From contig NZ_LMNL01000034.1 of assembly GCF_001422985.1 (NCBI RefSeq), positions 134,295-198,294 on the forward strand: a stretch of DNA of 64,000 nucleotides, given 5' to 3'. Each line of letters opens with the position of its first letter. The first letter of the stretch is position 1. This DNA is from Methylobacterium sp. Leaf117. GTDB taxonomy: Bacteria > Pseudomonadota > Alphaproteobacteria > Rhizobiales > Beijerinckiaceae. The notes under the pieces were generated by a model. It was not told where the DNA came from and ran no database searches. It worked only from the letters and a program-made list of their open reading frames with translations. This document shows positions 10,139-21,005 of the stretch, piece after piece. The position numbers and the translations under genes were made by a program.

Positions 10139-10624
10139 ATGTCAGCAGCCCTCGCGACCGTCCTCCTTCCGCCCGACCGGCGTCAGTCGGCCACCGCGCT
10201 CCAGGTCCAACGCGGCGTCCGGCGTCTGTTCGCCGAACTCGGCCACGTCACCATTCCGGAATTTTCCCTGGCGAACGGTCGGCGCGCCGACATCATCGCC
10301 CTGTGCCCGGCCGGGCGCCTGACCATCGTGGAGATCAAGTCGAGCGTGGCCGATTTTCGTGCCGATCGGAAATGGCCGGATTACCGCGACTATTGCGACC
10401 GCTTCTACTTCGCCATCCCCGAGACGCTCTCCACCACCCTGACGCCGGAGGAGGCCGGCCTCATCGTCGCCGATGCCTTCGGGGCAGCCATCCTGCGCGA
10501 TCCCGCCGATCATCCCCTGAGCGGTCCCCGGCGCAAAGCCGTGACCCTGCGCTTCGCCCACAACGCGGCGCGCCTGCTGCACGCCCTGGCCGATCCCGGC
10601 GCGATCCGCGAAGGCGCCCTCTGA
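10139..10624 (+). CDS. mmcB: MmcB-family DNA repair protein
   Basis: The 161-residue protein matches the MmcB family, described in Caulobacter as a damage-induced repair factor with a PD-(D/E)xK nuclease-like fold. The nuclease-like core is seen in FSLANGRRADIIALCPAGRLT followed by IVEIKSSVADF: an Asp and then E-x-K. Further conserved stretches are DRKWPDYRDYCDRFYFAIP and LRFAHNAARLLHAL near the end. The ATG at 10139 gives the family-typical start; the extra upstream frame would run through the 14-bp repeat. No partner gene is adjacent. Confidence 0.85.
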   Translation: MSAALATVLLPPDRRQSATALQVQRGVRRLFAELGHVTIPEFSLANGRRADIIALCPAGRLTIVEIKSSVADFRADRKWPDYRDYCDRFYFAIPETLSTTLTPEEAGLIVADAFGAAILRDPADHPLSGPRRKAVTLRFAHNAARLLHALADPGAIREGAL

Positions 10625-10724
10625 GATCCCGTTCGCCGGATCGCCGGCGATGATGCTCTCCCGCGGATCACTGCCGGTCGGCGCACCGTCGAGACCCGCC
10701 ATTCCTGGCTTCACGGGTTGCGAG

Positions 10725-10758
10725 AAGTGCGGGACCTCGTCAAGTGCGGGACCTCGTC
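10725..10758. repeat. Perfect 17-bp tandem duplication
   Basis: AAGTGCGGGACCTCGTC is present twice with no spacer, in the 262-bp non-coding gap between mmcB and the cyclase gene. Confidence 0.9.
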
Positions 10759-10886
10759 CTGGCCAGGGCGACGCAGCGCTGCGGCCGAACCGTGCCACCT
10801 GCGAGACGCGCGGTTCGGAGTTGTTATGACGCCGCGGACGCACAGGGTGCTAAGCCCCCGCGATCCCTCCAATCGATCGTCCCGTC

Positions 10887-12227
10887 ATGCGCATTCCGTC
10901 CCGTCGCCGTCCGAACCTGGGTGACCCCACCATCCTGCGCCGCCTCCAGGCGGCTTCGGGACGCCGCTCGCTGGTGCTTCATCTCGTCATCGTCCTGGTG
11001 CTGCTCGCCACCGCGCAGGGCTATGACGGATCGAACCACTCGGCCCATCACTGGGTCGGCCTCAGCATCTACGCGCTGTTCTCCCTCGGCCTCGGTCTCG
11101 CCGACTGGCGCGCGAGCCAGAGCGACCGGGCGGGCGAGCGCACGACCGAATGGCTGGCCTGGACGGCAACGCTACTCAATGCCGGCGTGGCCCTGTTCCT
11201 CCTCGTCGAGCACATGCTGGTCGGCGCGGTGGAGACCGAGGAGACTGCCACGGCCGTCAGCCGTCTGCCGGCTTTCCTCCTGCTGCTCCAGACCGGGCTC
11301 AGCATGCGGGTGTGGCACACGGCGGCCTTCTCAGGGCTGGTGGGCCTGGGATGGGGCCTCACCCTCCTGTTCGCCTTCCTGGTCCCCGAGAGCGCGCTGC
11401 TCGGCCCGCACGTGACCTTCGAGGAGGAAGTGCCCGGCCTCCTGACCTTCCTGGCCGCCAGCCTCGTGGTGATCGACGGGGTGCGGCGCCTCCAGGCGGC
11501 GGTGACCACGGCCCTGCGCATGGAGCGGGAGCGCACCAGCCTCGCGCGCTTCGTGCCCCGCCGGGTCGCGGGCGCCCTCGCCGAGAGCGGCGGCGGGCTC
11601 GGCACCGTACAATCCCGCCACGCCTGCCTGTTCGGCCTCGACCTGCGCGGCTTCTCGGCCTTCTCGCGCAACCACGCGCAGGAGGAGGTGGTGCGGGCGC
11701 TGCTCGACATGCGCGCCCTGACCCATGTTGCCGTCACCGAGCATGGCGGCATCGTCGACAAGTACGTCGGCGACGGCATCCTGGCCCAGTTCATCGTCGG
11801 ACGCCCCCAGGCCCAGGCTCAGGCGGCCCTCGCCTGCGGCCGGACCATCCTGGCGCGCCTCGCGCGCCTGAACGTGGAGCGTCGCGACGAGGGCCGTCCC
11901 GTGCTGCGCATCACCCTTGCGCTGCATGCCGGCGAGGTTCTGGTCGGCGTCTTCGACGACGGGCATCGGGCCGAATTCACCGTGCTGGGGACGCCGATGA
12001 ACCGCCTCGCCCGGATCGAGGCGCGGGCCAAGGCCGCAGATCTGTCCGTCGCGGCCTCGGACGACGTGATCCGCCTGCTGAGCCCGACCACCCTGGCGAC
12101 GCTGCGGCTCTCGGCCATGCCGCCCTCGGATTGTCGCGACACCCGCGACATGCGGCTCTTTGCGGTGTCGTGGGCCGATGACGCGGATGCCCCGGAGACC
12201 GAGCCCGCCCTCCCGTCCGTCGCCTGA
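10887..12227 (+). CDS. Membrane-anchored class III adenylate/guanylate cyclase
   Basis: The 446-residue protein has about six predicted membrane helices in residues 30-200, then a class III cyclase domain (about 243-420). The two metal-binding aspartates are visible in FGLDLRGFSAFSR (D252) and DKYVGDGILAQF (D296). HAGEVLVGVF and the GTPMNRLARIEA segment match the later catalytic strand and helix. It should make cAMP (or cGMP) at the inner membrane in response to an unknown input sensed by the membrane part. It is transcribed alone and converges on the carbonic anhydrase gene. Confidence 0.9.
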   Translation: MRIPSRRRPNLGDPTILRRLQAASGRRSLVLHLVIVLVLLATAQGYDGSNHSAHHWVGLSIYALFSLGLGLADWRASQSDRAGERTTEWLAWTATLLNAGVALFLLVEHMLVGAVETEETATAVSRLPAFLLLLQTGLSMRVWHTAAFSGLVGLGWGLTLLFAFLVPESALLGPHVTFEEEVPGLLTFLAASLVVIDGVRRLQAAVTTALRMERERTSLARFVPRRVAGALAESGGGLGTVQSRHACLFGLDLRGFSAFSRNHAQEEVVRALLDMRALTHVAVTEHGGIVDKYVGDGILAQFIVGRPQAQAQAALACGRTILARLARLNVERRDEGRPVLRITLALHAGEVLVGVFDDGHRAEFTVLGTPMNRLARIEARAKAADLSVAASDDVIRLLSPTTLATLRLSAMPPSDCRDTRDMRLFAVSWADDADAPETEPALPSVA

Positions 12228-12261
12228 GGCGGCGGCCAGACAGCCGCCGCCCAGGTTTGCG

Positions 12262-12948
12262 TCAGGCCGCGTGTCCGGTCGTCATCACCCGGGCGCTCGG
12301 AGCGTCGGCGACCGGAAGCGCCGCGCCGTCCGCGAGGCCCACGAAGCGCGACTGCGCGCCGTCATAGGCCAGGACCTCGCCGGTCTCGATCTCGAAGAAC
12401 CAGCCGTGCAGGCGCAATTCGCCCTTGGCGAGACCGGCGGCGACGCTCGGATGCGTGCGCAGATGGTTGAGCTGGACCACGACGTTCTCGAGCGCCAGGA
12501 CCCGCGCATGGGTCTTGGGATCGAGATCGGCCGGATAGGCCTCGCAGACGATCTTCTGAGCGGCGTGGCTGTGGCGCAGCCAGGCGGCGACGCTCGGCAT
12601 CGCCTCCAGGGCCTTGGTATCGGCCAAACCCTTCATCGCCCCGCAATCCGAATGGCCGCAGATCACGATGTCCTTCACCCCCAGCGCCACCACGGCGTAC
12701 TCGATGGCCGAGGAGACACCGCCGTTCACCTGCGAGAACGGAGGCACGATGTTGCCGGCGTTGCGGCACACGAACAGGTCGCCGGGGCCGGCCTGGGTGA
12801 TGTGCTCGGGCGAGACGCGGGAATCCGCGCAGGCGATGAACAGCGCCTGAGGCTGCTGCCCGTCGCGGACCAGCTGGCGATACATCGCCTCCTGCCCGGG
12901 GAAGACGTTGCCGCGAAACTGCGAAATGCCCTGGATGAGCGTATCCAT
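12262..12948 (-). CDS. Beta-class carbonic anhydrase
   Basis: The 228-residue enzyme interconverts CO2 and bicarbonate. The zinc ligands and catalytic dyad of the beta class are all present: CADSR (C40, D42, R44), H99 and C102 in GHSDCGAMKG. Length is typical of the clade found in alphaproteobacteria. AAGGAAC precedes the ATG at suitable spacing. The gene stands alone; its upstream region is long and includes an AT-rich stretch with a small palindrome, listed separately. Confidence 0.95.
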   Translation of the reverse strand: MDTLIQGISQFRGNVFPGQEAMYRQLVRDGQQPQALFIACADSRVSPEHITQAGPGDLFVCRNAGNIVPPFSQVNGGVSSAIEYAVVALGVKDIVICGHSDCGAMKGLADTKALEAMPSVAAWLRHSHAAQKIVCEAYPADLDPKTHARVLALENVVVQLNHLRTHPSVAAGLAKGELRLHGWFFEIETGEVLAYDGAQSRFVGLADGAALPVADAPSARVMTTGHAA

Positions 12949-13146
12949 ACCTGTTCCTTCGCTGGTGATGGCCTTGCCCGACGCGCCGAGGCGCCGGGAT
13001 GCAAGCCGCTGAGATTCAAGCCGGTGAGATGCGAGGCGCCGAGAGGCAGGCAGGAGCGGACGATGCGCGCCTGCATCCGTTCGACCCCGCCGCGTTCTCT
13101 CGTTGATGTAGGAAGAACAGATTAGGTCGCAACATCGCGATGGAAA

Positions 13147-13160
13147 GTGCAGAACTGCAC
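13147..13160. promoter_or_regulatory. Palindrome GTGCAG-AA-CTGCAC, possible operator
   Basis: Perfect 6-bp arms around AA, next to an AT-rich 24-bp stretch about 200 bp upstream of the carbonic anhydrase start. The position suits a promoter-operator; the regulator is unknown. Confidence 0.35.
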
Positions 13161-13325
13161 AAGTATAGAGATTTATTTTAATCCATTCGCCCCATCGCCC
13201 GGGTGCGCGGCGGCACGAATTCGGCGATCAGACTGAAATACATTGGGATTAACCGCCCTTCGGCAGCCTGCGCAAAGACCTGGATCTGCCTCACGCGGGG
13301 AACGAACCGTGTGTCCCGACAGACG

Positions 13326-13360
13326 AAACCCTCCGTGGCTTTCCGCGCCAAGGAGGGTTT
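13326..13360. terminator. Strong hairpin, likely bidirectional terminator
   Basis: AAACCCTCC pairs with GGAGGGTTT, and inside TGGC pairs with GCCA. The A-rich 5' edge and TTT 3' edge suit termination on either strand. It lies 64 nt beyond the stop of the small minus-strand gene ending at 13424. Confidence 0.65.
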
Positions 13361-13423
13361 GATGGTCGATCGGTGCTTGAGGATCCGCGATCGATTTTGG
13401 CGATCCCGGCCGGCCCGGTGTCC

Positions 13424-13612
13424 TCAGCCCGAGAACGAGCCGAAGCCCTCGAAGGCGGTCGGCTTGATCAGGGCGGAATCCGGTGCCGGACGTTCGATGC
13501 CGGCCGAATTCGGCGGCGGGGTGTCAGCTTGGGCAGGCTTGGGCTCCGGGCCCGTCCGCGTGTCGGGAACGGGTGGCCAGATCGGACGATCCGGCTTCAC
13601 TGTCTGTGTCAT
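13424..13612 (-). CDS. Small Pro-rich hypothetical protein
   Basis: A 62-residue frame, MTQTVKPDRPIWPPVPDTRT onward, ends ALIKPTAFEGFGSFSG. It is Pro-rich, hydrophilic and lacks a signal peptide or membrane helix. An SD-like AGAGG lies 8-9 nt before the ATG, and a terminator-like hairpin follows the stop. I know no family. It could be a general-stress peptide like those at 25-29 kb, but the promoter match upstream (CGAAC-N16-TGTT) is weak. Confidence 0.5.
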   Translation of the reverse strand: MTQTVKPDRPIWPPVPDTRTGPEPKPAQADTPPPNSAGIERPAPDSALIKPTAFEGFGSFSG

Positions 13613-13726
13613 CGATGCACCTCTCGGCATGACGCGAGAACGCCACTTGGAATACGGTATACCAACAACTTTGCAAGGGGATGGTTCGCGGGGCCAACTG
13701 GTTTCGGCGCGCGTCCCAATGCGGGA

Positions 13727-13999
13727 TCAGCCCTCCGCCTTGTCGCGCTGCCCGGTTTTCATGCCGCCCATCGGGTCGGTTTCATCCGGGTCGGACGCGT
13801 CCTCGCCGGTCCGACCCTGCGGGGTCAGGCGTGGTCCGTCGATGGCTCCCGCGATCCCCCCGGTCCGCGCGGCCTGCTCGGCGTTTTCGGTTCCGGGCCG
13901 CTCCATCGGCTCACCCGGAGCGTCCCGGACCGCGCCGCTGACGGTATCGCGCGGACCGGTGGCGAGCGATTCGGACGATGTCGTGCGTGTGTCGACCAT
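13727..13999 (-). CDS. Small hydrophilic hypothetical protein
   Basis: The 90-residue frame starts MVDTRTTSSESLATGPRDTV with a very good SD (GGAGGA, 9 nt). It is rich in Gly, Asp, Glu and Thr, has no hydrophobic segment, and ends PMGGMKTGQRDKAEG. The composition resembles the small disordered proteins at 25-29 kb. A sigma-EcfG-like promoter (AGAAC-N17-CGTT) lies 25-50 bp upstream. Function unknown. Confidence 0.7.
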   Translation of the reverse strand: MVDTRTTSSESLATGPRDTVSGAVRDAPGEPMERPGTENAEQAARTGGIAGAIDGPRLTPQGRTGEDASDPDETDPMGGMKTGQRDKAEG

Positions 14000-14023
14000 G
14001 GCTGAAGGTCCTCCTGGCTTAAG

Positions 14024-14049
14024 AACGCTCCGCCGGCCGGACCTGTTCT
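14024..14049 (-). promoter_or_regulatory. Sigma-EcfG-like promoter of the small gene at 13727-13999
   Basis: On the minus strand AGAAC-N17-CGTT differs by one base from the general-stress consensus GGAAC-N16/17-CGTT of alphaproteobacteria and lies 25 nt upstream of the start codon. Confidence 0.45.
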
Positions 14050-14087
14050 GGAAGCACCGATAACCGCGTGCCGGTGCTCCCTGGGTG

Positions 14088-15590
14088 TCAGGTGCCGCAG
14101 AAGGTGCGCAGCACCCGCTCGTGCGGCTGGGGCGGCTCGGCATAGGCCGCGAAGGCAGGCTGGTCGTCGTAGGGCTTGGCCAGCACCGTCACGAGTTCGT
14201 GGAAGGGGCCGAAATCGTCGCGGGCGATCGCCGCCTCGATGACGGCTTCGACTCGGTGGTTGCGCGGGATGAAGGCGGGATTGACCCGGTTCATCGCGGC
14301 CCGACGCGTTTCGGGGTCCATCGGTTCGGCGGCGAGCCGCTCGCGCCAACGCACCGCCCAGGCGTCGTAGGCCCCGGGATCGTCGAACAGGGCGCGCACG
14401 CCGGCGTCACCCTCCGGTCCGAGGGCGGCCTCGCCGAGGCGGCGGAACGTCAGGGTGAAATCCGCGTGGTTCGCGCCCATGATCTCCAGCAGTGCCCGGC
14501 CGAGGTCCTTGTCGGCTTCCTCCGCACGAGTCAGGCCGAGCTTGGCCCGCAGGCCGCCGTAATACGCTGCCTCGAAGCGCGGCCCGAAGGCCCCGAGGAG
14601 ATCCTGCGCCACTGCGACACCGTCCTCCGTCTCGCGGGCGAGCAGGGGCAGCAGGGCCTCGGCCAGACGGGTGAGGTTCCAATGCAGGATGCCGGGCTGA
14701 TTGCCATAGGCGTAGCGGCCGTTCTCGTCGATCGCGCTGAAGACGGCGGACGGGTCGTAGGCGTCGAGGAAGGCGCAGGGGCCGAAATCGATGGTCTCTC
14801 CAGAGACCGCGCAATTGTCGGTGTTCATCACCCCGTGGATGAAGCCGACCAGGAGCCAGCGCGCGACGAGATCCGCCTGCCGCTCGACCACCCGCGTGAG
14901 CAGGGCCTGATAGGGATTGTCGGCTTGCGCCAGTTCCGGATAGTGCCGGCCGATGACGTGATCGGCGAGATCGCGCACCCCGTCGACATCGCCCCGCATG
15001 GCGAAGAACTGGAAGGTGCCGAAGCGGATGTGGCTGGTGGCCACCCGGGTCAGGACACCGCCGGGTAGGACCGTCTCGCGCATCACGGAATCGCCGGTGA
15101 GCACGGCCGCCAGGGCACGGGTGCTGGGAATGCCGAGCGCCGCCATGGCCTCGCTGACCACGTATTCCCGCAGCACCGGACCGAGGGCGGCCCGGCCGTC
15201 ACCCCGCCGCGAGAACGGGGTCGGGCCCGACCCTTTGAGCTGGATATCGCGCCGGATGCCGTCGCGGCCGACCACCTCACCGAGCAGGATGGCCCGGCCG
15301 TCGCCGAGCTGCGGCACGCGGTTGCCGAACTGGTGGCCCGCATAGGCCATGGCGAGCGGCTCGGCGCCCTCCGGCACCCGGTTGCCCGCCAGCACCGCGA
15401 CACCGTCCGGGCTGGCGAGCCAATCGGGATCGATACCGAGCAGGGCGGCCAGTTCGGCGTTCACCCGGATGAGCCGGGGCGCGGCGACCGGCGTCGGCGC
15501 GACTTCGGCGAAGAAGCGCTCCGGCAGGCGCGCGTAGGTGTTGGCGAAGGGAATGGCGGAGGGAATGGCGGAGGAGGTAGCGGGTGTCAT
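14088..15590 (-). CDS. selO: Protein adenylyltransferase SelO (YdiU/UPF0061)
   Basis: SelO is a pseudokinase that transfers AMP to protein Ser/Thr/Tyr and is tied to redox homeostasis. The 500-residue protein shows [21 protein letters not shown], the Lys/Arg-bearing [31 protein letters not shown], and the catalytic region [20 protein letters not shown], with the metal-binding Asn and DFG Asp. It ends TFCGT; the near-terminal Cys is the position occupied by selenocysteine in vertebrates. The ATG at 15590 precedes a short AIPSAIPF repeat from a 12-bp duplication; the longer frame from 15659 is also open. Confidence 0.93.
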   Translation of the reverse strand: MTPATSSAIPSAIPFANTYARLPERFFAEVAPTPVAAPRLIRVNAELAALLGIDPDWLASPDGVAVLAGNRVPEGAEPLAMAYAGHQFGNRVPQLGDGRAILLGEVVGRDGIRRDIQLKGSGPTPFSRRGDGRAALGPVLREYVVSEAMAALGIPSTRALAAVLTGDSVMRETVLPGGVLTRVATSHIRFGTFQFFAMRGDVDGVRDLADHVIGRHYPELAQADNPYQALLTRVVERQADLVARWLLVGFIHGVMNTDNCAVSGETIDFGPCAFLDAYDPSAVFSAIDENGRYAYGNQPGILHWNLTRLAEALLPLLARETEDGVAVAQDLLGAFGPRFEAAYYGGLRAKLGLTRAEEADKDLGRALLEIMGANHADFTLTFRRLGEAALGPEGDAGVRALFDDPGAYDAWAVRWRERLAAEPMDPETRRAAMNRVNPAFIPRNHRVEAVIEAAIARDDFGPFHELVTVLAKPYDDQPAFAAYAEPPQPHERVLRTFCGT

Positions 15591-15841
15591 CGAAGGGGTG
15601 ATCCCGTGTGGGGCGCGGCGGCCATGTCGATCCCCGAGCTGGGGTCTGGCAGCCCGCAAGGCAAATCCTGCGCGGCGACGTTCATGGGGTATGGCTCCGG
15701 TCAGTTGTCCCGACCAGAGGGATCACGGTGCCTTCGGAGAGGCGGCGCCACCCTGATCTCGGCGCTCGGCGTCGAAAATCCTGGCAGCGGGTGTGGTAGC
15801 GATGAGCCGATGTGAAGCGCCGATCCGGACCGCAGGAGCCG

Positions 15842-16936
15842 TTATGCCGGACAACGCGGCCCGTCCGCGGCGGGTTCAGCGGCGCCCCGCGCCCTCGGGC
15901 GAGACCAGACCCGCCGCCGCAGGATCGAGCGACCGCCGATGACGACGGCGGACAGGGCGAAACCCGCCAGGAGATCCGGCAGATAATGTCCGCCGGCCCC
16001 CAGGGTCGCCACCATGATCACGGCGTTGAGAAGGATCGCCAGCGGGCCGACGACCGGAACCGGCGCCAGCGCCCAGGCGGTCAGGGCGGCGAGGCAGACA
16101 TGGAAGGACGGAAAGGTCACGAGGCCCCGGATGTCCCCGAGGGCCAGGGTGTGCAGGGTGCCGGCCCTCAGGTGCTCCAGCGCGTCGAGGTGCCAGAGCG
16201 CCCCCATCGTCTCGATCGACCCGTCCGGGTCGGTCGGAAGGCCGTATTGCACGAAGGGACCGGCGGCCGGCACCAGGGCGGCGATCAACACCACGGCGAC
16301 GAGCAGGACGGTGAACATCCGGACATAGGCCCAGAGCCGGCCGAGGCGGCAGGTGGCGGCGAGCACGATCACCGTCAGCCCCACCTGCGGGCCGCTGGTG
16401 TGGTAGGCGAGCGCCAGCCACCAGGCGAGGCGCGGATGCGCCTGCAGAAAGGCGAGATAGGCCGGCCAGTCGAAGCCGAGCGCGACCTCCGTGCGCGCCA
16501 GGCGGGCATCGGCGAGCGGCAGGGCCCAGGTGGCGGTGAGGTAGTGCAGCACCGCGATCGGCAGCGTCACGGCGATCAGACAGGCACTTGCGAGGGCCAT
16601 GGCCCGCAGCTTCGGTTCGGACAGGATCGGCCCGAACAGGAAGGCCAGAGCGAGCAGCGCCCCGACGAGCCCCGCCGCCACGGTGAATCCCTGCGGCGCC
16701 ACGGCGATCCCGAGCCGGCGCAGCCAGAGCGCGTCGAGAAGTGCGACCGCGCCAGCGAGTCCCCAGAGACCGGGATGCGGCGCCGCCAGGGCCGCGGCGA
16801 ACCGGTTGATCCGCCCGACCGGCGTCTCGAGACGGGAGCGGACGAAACGGGTCGGGGCCAGGAACACCGGAACGACATCGGCACGCCACCGGCGCGCGCC
16901 GCGCACGGGCATCGAGATCGGTGTTGCGTCGCTCAC
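15842..16936 (-). CDS. PAP2-superfamily membrane phosphatase (inositolphosphotransferase-like)
   Basis: The 364-residue protein has about eight hydrophobic segments. Two PAP2 motifs are clear in the C-terminal third: FPSFHVCLAALTAWAL (catalytic His in SFH) and GGHYLPDLLAGFALSA (second His and Asp). Relatives hydrolyse or transfer phosphate on lipid headgroups at the membrane face. The GTG at 16936 has SD AAGGA; the longer frame would overlap the divergent exonuclease gene. Substrate is unknown. About 124 bp separate the start from that gene, so both promoters lie there. Confidence 0.85.
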   Translation of the reverse strand: MSDATPISMPVRGARRWRADVVPVFLAPTRFVRSRLETPVGRINRFAAALAAPHPGLWGLAGAVALLDALWLRRLGIAVAPQGFTVAAGLVGALLALAFLFGPILSEPKLRAMALASACLIAVTLPIAVLHYLTATWALPLADARLARTEVALGFDWPAYLAFLQAHPRLAWWLALAYHTSGPQVGLTVIVLAATCRLGRLWAYVRMFTVLLVAVVLIAALVPAAGPFVQYGLPTDPDGSIETMGALWHLDALEHLRAGTLHTLALGDIRGLVTFPSFHVCLAALTAWALAPVPVVGPLAILLNAVIMVATLGAGGHYLPDLLAGFALSAVVIGGRSILRRRVWSRPRARGAAEPAADGPRCPA

Positions 16937-17060
16937 ACGGGGTCCTTCGCGGTTCGTCGAAGCCGGAACTCGGCTTTGTGCCGGTTTGTTGCCCGGCATC
17001 GTTCCTTTTCCCGTACCGATCCTCTCGACCCCGAGCCGTGGCCCCACCGATGGTCCGCCC

Positions 17061-17642
17061 GTGACCCGCATCGCCTTCTTGGATTTCGAGGCTTCGTCGC
17101 TGGCCAAGACCAGCTATCCGATCGAGGTCGCCTGGGTCTTCGCGGACGGGCCTTCGGAGAGCTACCTGATCCGCCCGGCCCCAGGCTGGACCGATTGGTC
17201 CCCGGAGGCGGAGCGGGTCCACGGCCTGGAGCGCGCGCGCCTGATCCGGGAGGGCGTGGCTCACGACTGGGTGGCGCTGCACATGCTGACCACTTTGCGC
17301 GACGTCGCCCTCTATGCCTCGGCGCCGTCCTGGGACGGCCAATGGCTGAGCCGGCTCCTGCGCGCGTCCGGCCTGCCCCGGCACGCCCTCCGGCTCAGGG
17401 CGACCCGGGAGGCGCAGCGCAGCGCCATCCTGGACGTGCTGGCCCAGGGCGGCATCCCGCTCCCGTCGCGCGACGGCATCGCGGGCAAGCTGCTCGCGGA
17501 CCTGCGCCGGGACGCGCAGGCCGACCCCGCCCCGGACCATCGCGCCCTGTCGGATGCGCATCGCGAGTGCCGGCGCTGGGAACGGGCGCGGTCCCTGGCC
17601 GAGGCCACGATCCGCGCGGCTGAGCCGGGTTTTGCCGACTGA
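17061..17642 (+). CDS. DEDDh 3'-5' exonuclease (DnaQ-like)
   Basis: The 193-residue protein begins at GTG with TRIAFLDFEASSLAK. The four acidic residues and the His of the DEDDh class are visible: D8 and E10 (FLDFEAS), D92 (APSWDGQW), H160 and D165 (PDHRALSDAH). It should degrade DNA or RNA from the 3' end, but there is no polymerase domain and the biological role (proofreading, repair or RNA trimming) cannot be told. It starts close to the divergent PAP2 gene and converges on the ABC transporter gene with a 6-bp gap. Confidence 0.85.
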   Translation: MTRIAFLDFEASSLAKTSYPIEVAWVFADGPSESYLIRPAPGWTDWSPEAERVHGLERARLIREGVAHDWVALHMLTTLRDVALYASAPSWDGQWLSRLLRASGLPRHALRLRATREAQRSAILDVLAQGGIPLPSRDGIAGKLLADLRRDAQADPAPDHRALSDAHRECRRWERARSLAEATIRAAEPGFAD

Positions 17643-17648
17643 GCCGTT

Positions 17649-20117
<2,469 letters not shown>

Positions 20118-20122
20118 CGGGC

Positions 20123-20992
20123 TCAGACCTTGTTGATCGCGGCGCGGCCGAGGAGCCCGTCGGGACGCAGCGCCAGGGCGACGATGATCACCGAGAACAC
20201 CACGAGCTGGGTGTAGGTGGAGCCGAGGGTCGCGGTGACGCCGGCCTCGACGAGGCCGTAGAGCAGGCCTGCCAGCACCACGCCGGTGGCCGAGCCGATG
20301 CCACCCAGGATCGCCACCGCGAAGGCCTTGATTCCGAACAATGCGCCCATCTCGGCCGAGACCGAGAACAGCGGCGCGATGAGGAGGCCGGCCGCCCCGG
20401 CGAGCAGGGCCGAGAGCGCGAAGGCGCAGGCGACCGTGCGCCGGACGTCGATGCCCATCAGACGGGCGGCGTCGGAATTCTGCGCCACCGCCAGCAGCAC
20501 CCGGCCGAGATCGGTGCGGCGGAACAGGGTCTGGATCGCCGCAGCGACCGAGAGGCCGACGACGGGAATGAGGAGCTGGAGCGGGTAGATGCCGGTGCCG
20601 AGGATTTCCACCGGCGTCACCGCAAGCGACGAGGGCAGGCTGCGCGGCTCCTTGCCGAAGGTGAACAGCATCGCGTTGTCGAGGACGATGCCGCCCGCCA
20701 CGGTGGCGAGCAGCCAGGCATCCGAACCCTTCTCGACGAAGGGCCGCACCAGCAGCCGCTCGACCACGAGGCCGAGGACGGCGCAGCCCAGCAGAGCCCC
20801 GAGGATCGCCACCGGCATCGGCCAGCCCAGGGTGACACCGAGCGCGTAGCCGAGCACGGCCCCGAGCGTGACGGCGCTGCCCTGTGCGAAGTTCACCGTG
20901 CCGGAGACCGCGTAGGTGATGTGGAAGCCGAGCGCCACCAGCCCGTACATGCTGCCGAGGCCGAGGCCGGTGATGAGGGTGCTGGCGAGCAT
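20123..20992 (-). CDS. livH: Branched-chain amino acid-type ABC permease LivH
   Basis: The 289-residue inner-membrane permease starts MLASTLITGLGLGSMYGLVA, the standard LivH N-terminus, and carries the family signature AQNSDAARLMGIDVRRT followed by ALSALLAGAAG. The C-terminal segment GGIGSATGVVLAGLLYGLVE is also typical. It pairs with the LivM part of the fused protein, whose gene starts 5 bp downstream. The order livK-livH-livMGF is a single minus-strand operon. Confidence 0.94.
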   Translation of the reverse strand: MLASTLITGLGLGSMYGLVALGFHITYAVSGTVNFAQGSAVTLGAVLGYALGVTLGWPMPVAILGALLGCAVLGLVVERLLVRPFVEKGSDAWLLATVAGGIVLDNAMLFTFGKEPRSLPSSLAVTPVEILGTGIYPLQLLIPVVGLSVAAAIQTLFRRTDLGRVLLAVAQNSDAARLMGIDVRRTVACAFALSALLAGAAGLLIAPLFSVSAEMGALFGIKAFAVAILGGIGSATGVVLAGLLYGLVEAGVTATLGSTYTQLVVFSVIIVALALRPDGLLGRAAINKV

Positions 20993-21005
20993 CGGCGCGG
21001 CGCCT

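Larger units (their letters stand above)
12949..13423. other. Long intergenic region upstream of the carbonic anhydrase
   Basis: About 475 bp with no convincing gene. It contains Gly/Arg-type degenerate repeats near 12990-13045 (AAGCCGCTGAGATTC / AAGCCGGTGAGATGC), an AT-rich stretch 13161-13184 unlike the surrounding GC-rich DNA, a 14-bp palindrome and a strong hairpin. A small RNA between the AT-rich stretch and the hairpin is conceivable but unsupported. Confidence 0.5.

Noticed and set aside
13161..13360. Small RNA gene between the AT-rich stretch and the hairpin at 13326
   Set aside because: No convincing promoter could be defined, so it is only mentioned as a possibility.
15812..17623. 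Long open frame of about 600 codons opposite the PAP2 gene
   Set aside because: The complementary frames encode a clear PAP2 phosphatase and the exonuclease; this frame is a GC-skew shadow.
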